This document shows positions 42,216-53,337 of a stretch of 64,000 nucleotides of DNA, piece after piece (position 1 is the stretch's first letter; the number at the start of each line of letters is the position of its first letter). Under the pieces are notes generated by a model, which was given only the letters and a program-made list of their open reading frames with translations, was not told the origin of the DNA and did not search any database. Made by a program: the position numbers and the translations under genes. The stretch spans positions 1 through 64,000 of the forward strand of contig NZ_PYXZ01000001.1 in assembly GCF_003057875.1 (NCBI RefSeq). Direction: 5' to 3'. The stretch comes from Nocardioides currus (GTDB lineage: Bacteria > Actinomycetota > Actinomycetes > Propionibacteriales > Nocardioidaceae).

Positions 42216-42255
42216 CACGAGGCGCCGTCCACCACGGGGTGGACGGCGCCTCGTG
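42216..42255. terminator. Bidirectional terminator, 18-bp stem, between two ATPase genes
   Basis: CACGAGGCGCCGTCCACC (42216-42233) pairs perfectly with 42238-42255 around an ACGG loop; the two MsmK-type genes converge on it. Confidence 0.85.
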
Positions 42256-42273
42256 CCGTGTCGTGCTGCTGCG

Positions 42274-43356
<1,083 letters not shown>

Positions 43357-43632
43357 CGTTGTCTCCTTCACCGGCAGGTACGTGCCGGACGATCCGTTGT
43401 GAAGCAGTTCCGCGGTGCCAGGGGCCCGCGGAGTGTGGGATGGGGTCGCGCACTCACGGGCGGGTCAGGGGCCACTCCTCACCGGGCTCGGGTCGCCCGC
43501 GCGGGCTGGCTCTCGATGGCGAGCCGGCCGGGGCTTCGTAGAGTAGCCGGATCGAGGCCTCCGGTGTGGTGCAGGTCACGTCGATCTTCCCGGTCGCGCT
43601 GGCGCACGTCGAGCCGACGTCGCGAGGCCCGC

Positions 43633-45255
43633 TCAGCGGCGTACGAACCAGGCGCCCGTGTCGGCCGGCAGCTCAGCGCCGACGCCGGGGTCGGAAGCCA
43701 CGAGCAGCTCGTGCTCGGGGAGCGCGACCGCCGAGGTGCCGGTGTTGACCCAGCACTCGACTCCCCCGCGCCGGAAGGCGAGCACGTCGTCGCCGGCCTC
43801 GACCCACGCGAAGTCCGGCTGCCCGACGAGACGCTCACGACGCAGCCGCAGCGCGCGTCGGTAGAGCTCGAGGGTCGAGGCGGGGTCGCCGTCCTGCGCC
43901 TCGGCGGTGAACGGCGCCCAGTCGTCGGGCTGCGGGAGCCAGGTCCGGTCCGGGGTCACGTCGCCGAAGCCGTACGGCGCTGCGTCACCGCTCCACGGCA
44001 GCGGCACCCGGCAGCCGTCGCGACCGGGGTCGGCACCCGCGGTCTGCACGAAGACCGGGTCCTGGCGCCGCTCGTCGGGCAGCTGCTCGAACTCCGCGAG
44101 CCCGAGCTCCTCACCCTGGTAGAGGTAGGCGGTGCCGGGCAGGGCGAGGACGGCCAGGATCGCGGCCCGGGCCCGCCGCTCCCCCAGGGCGTTGTCGGGC
44201 GCCTCGACGGCGAAGCGCTGACGGTCCTGCACGGCCTCGCGCATCCCGTCGGCCTGCGGCCGGCTGAAGCGGGTGACCTGCCGGACGACGTCGTGGTTGG
44301 AGAGCACCCAGGTGGACGGGGTGTCGAGCTCGGCCGACTGGGCCAGGGACTCCTCGACGATCGCCCGCATCACCGGCGCGCGGAACGGTGCGCGCATGAA
44401 GTCGAACTGGAAGGCGGTGTGGAGCTCGTCGGGGCGCAGGTAGTGCCCGAGTCGGGCGCTGTCGGCGACCCACGCCTCGGCGACGAAGATGCGGGGTGGG
44501 TAGTAGGAGTCGGCCACCCGGCGCCACCTGCGGTAGATCTCGTGCACGGCGTCGTGGTCCCACGCGGGGTGCGGCGCGTTGTGGGACACCAGGCCATGCT
44601 CGTCGGCGTCGGGCAGCCCCGGCGTCTTGGCCAGCCCGTGCGCCACGTCGATGCGGAAGCCGTCGACGCCACGGTCGAACCAGAAGCGCAGCACGTCCTC
44701 GAACTCGGCCACCACCTCCGGGTTGGTCCAGTCGACGTCGGGCTGCTCGGGCGCGAACAGGTGGAGGTACCACTCGCCGTTCGGCAGCCGGCTCCACGCG
44801 GGTCCACCGAAGCTGGACTGCCAGTTGTTGGGCGGGAGCGACCCGTCGCCCGCGCCCGGGCGGAAGATGTAGCGGGCCCGGGCGGCCTCGTCGCCGCCCA
44901 GCGCCGCCTGGAACCACGGGTGGTCGTCGGAGGTGTGGTTGGGGACGATGTCGAGGAAGACCCGCAGGCCCGCCGCCTTCAGGGCGGCGAGCAGCTCGTC
45001 CGCCTCGGCGAGGGTGCCGTAGCTGGGCTCGATGTCGCGGTAGTCGGCGACGTCGTAGCCGGCGTCGTGCTGCGGCGAGGGATACCACGGGTTGATCCAC
45101 ACCGCGTCGACGCCGAGGTCCACGAGATGGGGGATCCGGGCCCGCAGCCCCGCGATGTCACCGATCCCGTCGCCGTTCCCGTCGGCGAAGGAACGGATGT
45201 AGCACTGGTAGACGACGGCCTCGCGCCACCACTGGTCATCGGTCGACTGCGACAT
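43633..45255 (-). CDS. GH13 alpha-glucosidase / oligo-1,6-glucosidase
   Basis: 540 residues, cytoplasmic. The (beta/alpha)8 barrel carries the four GH13 regions: DIVPNHTSD (about 102-110), GFRIDVAHG with nucleophile Asp203, FVAEAWV with acid/base Glu260, and LSNHDVV with Asp322. The DGNGDGIGDIAGL start is typical of the alpha-glucosidase and oligo-1,6-glucosidase subfamilies and of AglA of actinobacteria. It would hydrolyse the alpha-glucoside taken up by the importer. It lies in a leftward series with the DUF1707 protein upstream and the second ATPase downstream. Confidence 0.93.
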   Translation of the reverse strand: MSQSTDDQWWREAVVYQCYIRSFADGNGDGIGDIAGLRARIPHLVDLGVDAVWINPWYPSPQHDAGYDVADYRDIEPSYGTLAEADELLAALKAAGLRVFLDIVPNHTSDDHPWFQAALGGDEAARARYIFRPGAGDGSLPPNNWQSSFGGPAWSRLPNGEWYLHLFAPEQPDVDWTNPEVVAEFEDVLRFWFDRGVDGFRIDVAHGLAKTPGLPDADEHGLVSHNAPHPAWDHDAVHEIYRRWRRVADSYYPPRIFVAEAWVADSARLGHYLRPDELHTAFQFDFMRAPFRAPVMRAIVEESLAQSAELDTPSTWVLSNHDVVRQVTRFSRPQADGMREAVQDRQRFAVEAPDNALGERRARAAILAVLALPGTAYLYQGEELGLAEFEQLPDERRQDPVFVQTAGADPGRDGCRVPLPWSGDAAPYGFGDVTPDRTWLPQPDDWAPFTAEAQDGDPASTLELYRRALRLRRERLVGQPDFAWVEAGDDVLAFRRGGVECWVNTGTSAVALPEHELLVASDPGVGAELPADTGAWFVRR

Positions 45256-45284
45256 GGCCCCAGCCTGTCAGAGCGACGGCTCCG

Positions 45285-45917
45285 TCAGTAGGTGCCGATG
45301 ATCTTCCTCGGCGTGCCCGGAGGAGGCAGCCGGGTGACGCTGACGCTGCCCATCAGCGAGATCCCCTTGACCCGGACCGTCGGTGAGTCGGGGCCGATCG
45401 CGGCCGGGACCTTGTCCTTGCCCTGGCCGTAGTCGCCCATGATCGGGGTGCCGTCGACGATCACGTTGACGTGGGCGGGCACGACGACCTTGACCTCGCC
45501 CATGATCGCGCTGGCGTTGATGGTCGTCTCACGGCTGCTCAAGGTGGCCTCGCGCAGGTCGACCAGGACGCTGCCCATCAGCGCGAAGGCAGAGTGGTGC
45601 TCGGGCACCTGCCAGACGCCTCGGCGCTTGCAGTCGCCCATGATCGCCATCGAGCTCGCGTGCCCGGGCACGGCCGGCATCCCGGCCGCCGGGCGGGGCA
45701 CGGGGACCCCGGTCGTCGGCGCGGCGTGCAGGTCGGCCGTGATCGGGACCAGGTCGGCGTACGTCTTGGCCTTGAACGCCAGCTCGAGTCGCTCGTCGAG
45801 CTCGTCGAGGTCGAGTCGGCCCTGTCCCGCGGCCTCGCGCAGGACCTCGGCGACCTTGTGACGGTCGGCGTCGGAGATCCGCATGCTCCCGGGGTCGTGT
45901 CCCTCCAGCTCACCCAT
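45285..45917 (-). CDS. DUF1707 / LiaF-like C-terminal domain protein
   Basis: 210 residues from ATG 45917, with TAGGGT seven bases upstream (leaderless). Residues 12-63 are a DUF1707 domain (MRISDADRHKVAEVLREAAGQGRLDLDELDERLELAFKAKTY pattern). Residues 95-210 resemble the cell-wall-active-antibiotic response LiaF C-terminal beta domain, with repeated IMGDCKR, LMGSVLVDLREA, IMGEVKVVVP and GTPIMGDYG strands. No membrane helix. Such proteins are linked to envelope stress sensing; the role here is unknown. It lies 29 bases upstream of the GH13 gene. Confidence 0.85.
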   Translation of the reverse strand: MGELEGHDPGSMRISDADRHKVAEVLREAAGQGRLDLDELDERLELAFKAKTYADLVPITADLHAAPTTGVPVPRPAAGMPAVPGHASSMAIMGDCKRRGVWQVPEHHSAFALMGSVLVDLREATLSSRETTINASAIMGEVKVVVPAHVNVIVDGTPIMGDYGQGKDKVPAAIGPDSPTVRVKGISLMGSVSVTRLPPPGTPRKIIGTY

Positions 45918-45924
45918 GACGCTC

Positions 45925-45930
45925 ACCCTA
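45925..45930 (-). promoter_or_regulatory. -10 element of the DUF1707 gene, leaderless
   Basis: TAGGGT on the reverse strand ends seven bases before ATG 45917, favouring it over the GTG six bases earlier. Confidence 0.45.
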
Positions 45931-46007
45931 GATGGCCGCGCACAGCAACCCCGTGGACACCGCCGCCGCGACCGGAGCATCCTGACGATGACACCACGGA
46001 GGGCGCG

Positions 46008-48884
46008 ATGAGTGCACTGCCACGGCCGGCGCTGCCCGCCGGCGCGCACCGCGACCTCAACGATGCCCTGCACGACCTCCACCACCGCGCCGGCTGGCCC
46101 TCCCTGCGCACCCTCGGCAAGCAGACCGGCGTCTCCCACACCACCGTCTCCAAGGCGTTCTCCGCCACCGCGCTGCCGAGCTGGGGCACCCTCGAGCTCC
46201 TCGTCGAGACGATGGACGGCGACACCACCGCCTTCCACGACCTCTGGCTCGCCGCGTCCTCGACGGGTCCCGACGACCCGGCCCCCACCCCACGCATCGC
46301 CGGGCGGAGGGCCGAGCTCAGCGCCGTACGACGACACCTCGAGACCGGCACCGGACTCCTCCTCGTCACCGGCGAGGCCGGCATGGGCAAGACGACCCTC
46401 GTCGACGCCGCGACGCAGAAGACCGACACGTTCATCGCTACCGGACACTGCCTGCCGCTGTCGTCGGCCGTCCCGCTGATGCCGGTCGCCGACCTGCTGC
46501 GCTCCGTTCTGCGATCGGACGGCGGCGACGGCTGGTGGCGCGCCGCAGTCGACGGGTGCCCGCCGTGGACGACGGAGATCCTCACGCGGCTGCTGCCCGA
46601 GCTCACAACCACCCCCACCGCCGCGCCCGACGACTCCCCCAACCAGGTGGTCGGTGTCGCCGTTCGGCTGGTGCTGGAGGCTCTGGCATCGCGCCGCGCG
46701 TTGGCTGTCGTGCTCGAGGACCTGCACTGGGCCGACACCGCAACCCTCGAGCTGTGGGAGCACCTGCTCACCGGACCAACCGTGCCGGTCGTGGGGACCT
46801 GGCGCCTCGATGACGTGTCCGTCGCCCCCGCCAATGCCGAGTGGTTCACCCGCGTACGGCGGATGGCAACCGTGTCGACGCTGGCCCTGGAAGCGTTGTC
46901 CGCCGAGGAGACGGGCCACCAGATGGCGCTGTTGACCGGGCGGGAGCCCACCGTGCCCGAGGTCGAGGCCACGTACGCCCGCACGCGCGGCCTGCCCCTC
47001 TTCACCGAGCAGCTTGCCGCCGAGAGCCCGGACGCCGACACCGTGCCCAGGCTGCTCTCGGACCTCCTCGACACACGCCTCGGGCAGCTGACGGGACCGA
47101 CGTGGGTCGCAGCCCGAGTCCTGGGCGTGGCCGAACGGCCCCTGACCAGCGCAGTCATCGCGACGGGGACCGGGCTCGACCCCAGGGAGGTGACGGACGC
47201 GTTGCGCGTGCTCGGCGAACGGCACCTGCTCGCCACGGTGTCCGAAAGTGCCGTTACCGTGCGCCACCCGCTCCTGGCCGAGGCGATCCAACGACGCACC
47301 ATGGTCGGCGAGCGCGAGGAGCAGCACGCGGGCCTCGCCCGTGCCCTCGCCGAGTCACCAGATCCAGTCCCGGCCGAGGTCGCCCACCACTGGCGAGCTG
47401 CCGGACGACCGGACGAAGAGCTGACCTGGCGGATCCGGGCCGCTCGGGCCGCGCACGACCGGATCGCGCTGCGCCACGAGGTCCGGCAGTGGGTGCGCGC
47501 GATCGAGCTCTGGCCGCAAGGCGCCGCCACCGCGGGCGACGACGCCACCCGACGCTACGACGCTCTCCTGGCCGCGCTCGACATCATCGGCGGTGTCACG
47601 CACGAGCATGCCCTCATGCTGATCGCAGACGCGGAGGCCCTGATCCCAGACTTGGCACCGTCCGAGGCCGCCGAGTTGCAGCAGCGGATGGGGAACTACC
47701 TGGTCGAGGAGGGTGAGGTGGATCGCGGACTCGCGCTGATCCACGGAGCGCTCGACATCTACGAGGCCGGCCCACCGACGGAGGGCCACGGGCGCGCGCT
47801 GTTCGTGCTGGCCTGCGTGATGCGGCAGCTGGGCCGGGCAGAGGAGGCTGCATCGGCGCTGTCGCACGGCCTTGAGGTGGCGAGGACGTCCCACGACCTC
47901 CGCGGGACTCGCAGGTTGCTGGCGATGCAGTCCTGGATCGATGTGCTCCACGGTCGGCACCGGTTGGCACTCCAGCGCCTGGACGAGGCACGCGCGGTGC
48001 CGGTCGAGGGGATGGACCCCCGCGGGGACGTGATGGTCGCGGGCGCACTCCAGGATGCGCTGATGCTCACCGGTGGGGACGTGGAGGACGTCCTGTCGGC
48101 CGGCAGGTGGGGGCTTGCGGCCGCCGACGCATGGGGGCTCGACACCCTGTCCGTCCTCGTCCTGCGCTTCAACATGGCGCTCGCACTCCGGCGCGCAGGA
48201 CGGGTCGGCGACGCCGCGGACCTTCTGTCCACCGGCGAACCGATACGCGGGCGGCTCGAGAACCTGCTCCAGTTCGAGCGGGCGGCGCTGGCGATGCTGC
48301 AGGGGCGCGCGGCGGATGCGCGAGACCTCGTCGACGCACTGGACTCGCTCGAGTGGTCGTCGGCCCAGGATCAGATCGAGCTCGGGGAGACCCTGGCCGA
48401 GGTCGAGACGTGGACGGGTCGCGCCGGCGATGCCCTGCGTCGGCTGCTGAGCACGGGCGAGGCACTCGCACCCACCGAGGCGTCACGGGACCTGGCGCCG
48501 GTCCTGGTCCGGGCGGCGTCGGCCGCGTCCGCGCCGGACGCCGCCCTGGCTGAGCGACTGAGCGTGCTGCTCGCACGCTGCGCGCGTGATCCCTTCGCGG
48601 AGCGGGGTCCCGCCGACCGTCCTGCCCTCGCGGCCACGTGGCGCGCGGAGATCGACCGGCTGTCCGGCGGGGACACGGTGGCGCCGTGGGCGAAGGCGGC
48701 CGAGCACTGGGGCCGGCTGCGCCGACCGCACGACGCGGCGTACTGCCGGTGGCGAGGTGCGCAGGCGGCGCTCCGTGAGGGCCGAGGAACGGTGGCCGCG
48801 CGCCTCCTGGCACGCGCGGCCACCGACTCCCGCGAGCACGTCCCCCTCAGCCGGGCGATCGTGGCGACCCGCGAGGGCCGTTGA
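46008..48884 (+). CDS. STAND-type ATPase regulator with N-terminal HTH and helical repeats
   Basis: 958 residues; GGAGGG precedes ATG 46008. Residues 14-80 form an XRE/LacI-like HTH (LRTLGKQTGVSHTTVSKAF). Residues 95-350 are an AAA-16/STAND NTPase: Walker A GEAGMGKTT (122-130) and Walker B LAVVLEDLHWAD (about 230). The remaining 550 residues are TPR-like helical repeats. It resembles MalT-type regulators but lacks the C-terminal LuxR HTH, the DNA-binding role having moved to the N-terminus. Next to the alpha-glucoside cluster it might sense a sugar, though it diverges from that operon and may control something else. Confidence 0.85.
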   Translation: MSALPRPALPAGAHRDLNDALHDLHHRAGWPSLRTLGKQTGVSHTTVSKAFSATALPSWGTLELLVETMDGDTTAFHDLWLAASSTGPDDPAPTPRIAGRRAELSAVRRHLETGTGLLLVTGEAGMGKTTLVDAATQKTDTFIATGHCLPLSSAVPLMPVADLLRSVLRSDGGDGWWRAAVDGCPPWTTEILTRLLPELTTTPTAAPDDSPNQVVGVAVRLVLEALASRRALAVVLEDLHWADTATLELWEHLLTGPTVPVVGTWRLDDVSVAPANAEWFTRVRRMATVSTLALEALSAEETGHQMALLTGREPTVPEVEATYARTRGLPLFTEQLAAESPDADTVPRLLSDLLDTRLGQLTGPTWVAARVLGVAERPLTSAVIATGTGLDPREVTDALRVLGERHLLATVSESAVTVRHPLLAEAIQRRTMVGEREEQHAGLARALAESPDPVPAEVAHHWRAAGRPDEELTWRIRAARAAHDRIALRHEVRQWVRAIELWPQGAATAGDDATRRYDALLAALDIIGGVTHEHALMLIADAEALIPDLAPSEAAELQQRMGNYLVEEGEVDRGLALIHGALDIYEAGPPTEGHGRALFVLACVMRQLGRAEEAASALSHGLEVARTSHDLRGTRRLLAMQSWIDVLHGRHRLALQRLDEARAVPVEGMDPRGDVMVAGALQDALMLTGGDVEDVLSAGRWGLAAADAWGLDTLSVLVLRFNMALALRRAGRVGDAADLLSTGEPIRGRLENLLQFERAALAMLQGRAADARDLVDALDSLEWSSAQDQIELGETLAEVETWTGRAGDALRRLLSTGEALAPTEASRDLAPVLVRAASAASAPDAALAERLSVLLARCARDPFAERGPADRPALAATWRAEIDRLSGGDTVAPWAKAAEHWGRLRRPHDAAYCRWRGAQAALREGRGTVAARLLARAATDSREHVPLSRAIVATREGR

Positions 48885-48920
48885 TCGCGCGGCTGGCCCC
48901 GCAGGGGGACGGCGCCCTCC

Positions 48921-49178
48921 TCACGGCATGAAGTCGGCGATCCGCGCGACGGGGACGGGCCGAGCCGCTGCGGGCTCGGACGTCTCGAACCGACCCGTCG
49001 GGCAGGTCGGCTGCGGGCCTTCGGCGTTGTTCCACGGCGAGCGGATCATGAAGCAGGGACGGTCGTGGCCCTCGTCGCTGGTCCCCGCCGTGGCCGGTGC
49101 GGTGCTGCTGGTCATGGCGATGGTGAAGACGGCGGCTCCGGCGATGGCGCCGGCCCGGCGGAATGCGGTGGTGTTCAT
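48921..49178 (-). CDS. Small secreted protein
   Basis: 85 residues from ATG 49178, after GGGGAG. A signal peptide (RRAGAIAGAAVFTIAMTSSTAPATAG, cut near residue 32) leaves about 53 residues with two cysteines (PCFMIRSPWNN and QPTCPTGRF), likely one disulfide. No family recognised. It is on the reverse strand downstream of the flavoprotein gene, with a hairpin between them. Confidence 0.7.
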   Translation of the reverse strand: MNTTAFRRAGAIAGAAVFTIAMTSSTAPATAGTSDEGHDRPCFMIRSPWNNAEGPQPTCPTGRFETSEPAAARPVPVARIADFMP

Positions 49179-49244
49179 GGTGACTCCCCTGGGTTGGTCC
49201 GCCGTGGACGTCGGCGGGTGGTCGTCCCAGAGTTGGCGCGTCAG

Positions 49245-49263
49245 ACCCCCGGTTGACGGGGGT
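49245..49263 (-). terminator. Hairpin between the flavoprotein and the small secreted gene
   Basis: ACCCCCG pairs with CGGGGGT around GTTGA. It lies 17 bases past the flavoprotein stop and may end that transcript. Confidence 0.45.
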
Positions 49264-49279
49264 TGACGGAAGTGGACAG

Positions 49280-50353
49280 CTAGGCGCTGAGGCCGTCCTC
49301 GACCGACGCCAGCCAGCGTTGTACGGCGATCGCCGCCGCCCGTCCGGCACGGTTGGCGCCGATGGTGCTGGCCGAGGGGCCGTAGCCGACGAGCTGGACC
49401 CGCCGGTCGAGCACGGCGGTCACGGCGCTCTGCACCGAGCCGCCGACGTCCAGCTGGATCCCGCCGCGCGCCGAGTGGAGGGGCAGCGGGGCGAGGTGCG
49501 CGACAGCGGGCCGGAACCCCGTGGCCCAGAGGATGACGTCGACCGGCTCGAAGGTCCCGTCCGACCACCGCACGCCACCCGGCTCGATGCTCGCGAACAT
49601 GGGACGGCGCCGGTAGGCGCCCAGCCGCTCGGCCTCGCGCTCCTGCGGACGCAGGGACAGCCCGGTGACGCTGACGACGCTCGCCGGCGGGAGACCGCGG
49701 CGGACGCGGTCCGCGACCAGGGTGACGGCCGCCAGACCGGCCTCGGGCGCGAAGTCGCCGGTGCGCCACACGGGCTCGCGGCGGGTGACCCACAGGGTGT
49801 CGGTGACCGGGGCCAGCTCGCCGAGGAACTGCACGGCGCTGGCTCCGCCACCGACGACCACCACGCGGCGGCCGGCGAAGTGCTCCGGGCCCGGGTAGTC
49901 GACGGTGTGCAGCTGTTCGCCGGCGAAGGTCTCGATGCCGGGGTAGTGCGGGACGAAGGGCTGGGTCCAGGTGCCGGTCGCGTTGACCAGGGTGCGGGTG
50001 CGCCAGGTCCGATCGCCCGCGTGCACGACGAGCAGGTCGTCCTCGTCGGTCACGCGATCGACGACGACCGGGCGGATGACGGGCAGCTCGAAGCGGCGCT
50101 CGTAGTCGGCGAAGTAGGTCGGCACGACCTCGTTGGCGCGTTGGTCGGACCGCACCGGTGCGGTCGCGTCGGGCAGGTCGGCGACCCCGTGGACGTCGTC
50201 CATGCTCAGCGAGTCCCACCGGTGCTGCCACGCGCCGCCGGGCCGTTCGTTGGCGTCGAGCACCACGTGCTCGATGTCGCGGCGGGCGAGGTGGCGCGAG
50301 GCGGAGAGGCCGGCCTGGCCGGCGCCGATGACCACCGAGTCGAGGATCTGCAC
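49280..50353 (-). CDS. FAD-dependent NAD(P)-binding oxidoreductase (CzcO/FMO-like)
   Basis: 357 residues. An FAD loop GAGQAGLSASRHLARR (10-25), a second dinucleotide loop VVVVGGGASAVQFLGEL (about 163-180) for NADPH, the ATG motif LVNATGTWTQPFVP, and the late VDVILWATGFRPAVAHL. This is the layout of flavin monooxygenases and CzcO-type proteins. The FMO fingerprint FxGxxxHxxxY is seen in altered form as FAGEQLHTVDY. It probably oxygenates or reduces a small hydrophobic or sulfur/nitrogen compound. Divergent from class I fumarase across 61 bases. Confidence 0.9.
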   Translation of the reverse strand: MQILDSVVIGAGQAGLSASRHLARRDIEHVVLDANERPGGAWQHRWDSLSMDDVHGVADLPDATAPVRSDQRANEVVPTYFADYERRFELPVIRPVVVDRVTDEDDLLVVHAGDRTWRTRTLVNATGTWTQPFVPHYPGIETFAGEQLHTVDYPGPEHFAGRRVVVVGGGASAVQFLGELAPVTDTLWVTRREPVWRTGDFAPEAGLAAVTLVADRVRRGLPPASVVSVTGLSLRPQEREAERLGAYRRRPMFASIEPGGVRWSDGTFEPVDVILWATGFRPAVAHLAPLPLHSARGGIQLDVGGSVQSAVTAVLDRRVQLVGYGPSASTIGANRAGRAAAIAVQRWLASVEDGLSA

Positions 50354-50400
50354 ACCGGCCCAACGCCCGGGCTGCGTCGGGTATGCCCCGCCCAGCGGCG

Positions 50401-50406
50401 TACCCT
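50401..50406 (+). promoter_or_regulatory. -10 element of class I fumarase, leaderless
   Basis: TACCCT ends eight bases before GTG 50415. Confidence 0.4.
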
Positions 50407-50414
50407 GACGTTTC

Positions 50415-52112
<1,698 letters not shown>

Positions 52113-52418
52113 CCGACATGACCGCGGCGAGGTGGCTGCCCCACTGGGGCTGGCCGCTGGCCGCTGGCCGGCGCGGTCGGTGTGCGGCTCCCCGGAGCAC
52201 TCCGTCGGGGACACCCTGACCCTGTGGGTCTCCCCCGGACCGCTCCGACACCCTTCCGTACGTCGCCGACCCGGCACTGACTCGTCGCCCTCGTGGTCCA
52301 CCCCGTGCCGTTCGCGGTGATCGACCTCGCCCTCCGCGGGTGGTGGCGGGTGCTCATGCGCGGCCGCCGGCGTCGCGGCGAGCGGCGTACCTCCCCCTGC
52401 GGCCCACGACGACAGGGT
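52113..52418. other. Gap after class I fumarase, no clear gene, perhaps decayed coding DNA
   Basis: I find no intact gene here. Several short frames read partly like protein (for example a segment around 52300-52380 with PFAVIDLALRGWWRVLMRG) but are broken by stops and shifts, so this may be a decayed membrane-protein gene. The region leads into the first copy of the palindromic repeat. Confidence 0.35.
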
Positions 52419-52525
52419 GTCGGACGTCCGCCGGGACGTCCGACGACCCGGCTGTCCGGGCGACCACCTCGTCGGACGTCCCGCTCGACGTCCGACGAGG
52501 TGGTCGCCGGATCGTCGGACGTCCC
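52419..52525. repeat. Palindromic repeat, copy 1
   Basis: The centre is a perfect 22-bp inverted repeat (52459-52480 with 52487-52508, loop CCGCTC) with the core TCGTCGGACGTC. It is flanked on both sides by further GGACGTCCGACGA blocks that can pair with one another in nested fashion. Confidence 0.85.
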
Positions 52526-52565
52526 TCGAACCCCGTCAGCGGCAGGCCTGATCAACCGTGCACGG

Positions 52566-53186
52566 TCACCGTCCGCCGGTCGCGGCAGTCAGAGCTGTCA
52601 ACACCCTGACCCCCGCGGCATCCAGGTCCTCCAGGCTGTCGGAGTGCAGGGCCACCGAGGTGTAGGTGCCAGCGATGCACGACTGTCCGCTCACGGCTTG
52701 CGGATCCTCGCGGCTGGGCACGATGTTCACGGTCTGGTGCGAATCGTCCGGCAGACCCTGGAGCTCCAGCAGGTCCGAGAACGTCGCGCAGGCCTGCTCG
52801 TCGTCGAACCCGTCAACGAGCTGCTCGCGCGCAGCGGCGATCTTGGCACGGCTGCCCGGGTCGTCGAGCAGCCCGGACTGCTCGGCCACGTCGAGCAGCG
52901 CCGGCAGCTCATCGGACTACTGCCTGGCGCGAACCTGGACGACCTGCACGACGCCCGCGTCCCCCACCCGGTAGGCGCACCCGGGTAGCTCACCGATCCC
53001 CTCGTCCCGGCGCGCTGTGATCTCCTGACCAGCCAGGTCCTCGACCTCGACGTCCGACAGCAGGGAGCACGCCTCGGACTGCTCCGTGCGCTCACCACCC
53101 CCGCCCTGGTCGTCGGCGCAGCCGGCGAGCAGGAGGAGACCGGCCAGGACGACGAGGGAGCGCACGTGCGGGACCGTAACCCGCAT
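52566..53186 (-). pseudogene. Lipoprotein gene (DUF3558-like) with an in-frame TAG at codon 90
   Basis: From ATG 53186 the frame gives a signal with lipobox LLLAGC (Cys23), then ACSLLSDVEVEDLAGQEI and LPGCAYRVGD as in DUF3558 lipoproteins. It meets TAG at 52917-52919 directly after VRARQ. The same frame then continues without a shift (SDELPALLDVAEQSGLLDD...) for 116 codons to a normal stop. A tryptophan codon TGG at this place would restore a 206-residue protein. So it is a single nonsense change, a sequencing error or an amber read-through; nothing else is broken. Repeat copies 1 and 2 bracket it. Confidence 0.8.
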
Positions 53187-53221
53187 GAAGAATCCCCGGA
53201 CGCGATCGGCCAGATCGCCTC

Positions 53222-53312
53222 GGGAACGTCCGACGGAGTGGTCGCCCCGGCGACCGAACCGTCGGACGTCCCGCTCGACGTCCGACGAGGAGGTCGCCGG
53301 ATCGTCGCACGT
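53222..53312. repeat. Palindromic repeat, copy 2
   Basis: The central inverted repeat is 53247-53270 with 53277-53300, 20 of 24 positions paired, and the same CCGCTC loop as copy 1. GAACGTCCGACGG on the left and ATCGTCGCACGT on the right are the flanking blocks. Confidence 0.8.
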
Positions 53313-53337
53313 ACGCCGACGCGTCGGCGCGCGCAGG

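Noticed and set aside
43372..43632. A short reverse frame between the GH13 and second ATPase genes
   Set aside because: One frame reads somewhat like protein, with two cysteines, but it has no start codon in place and no ribosome site; left as intergenic.
52119..52220. Small ATG frame after class I fumarase
   Set aside because: About 33 codons without ribosome site or recognisable content, in a region that looks decayed.
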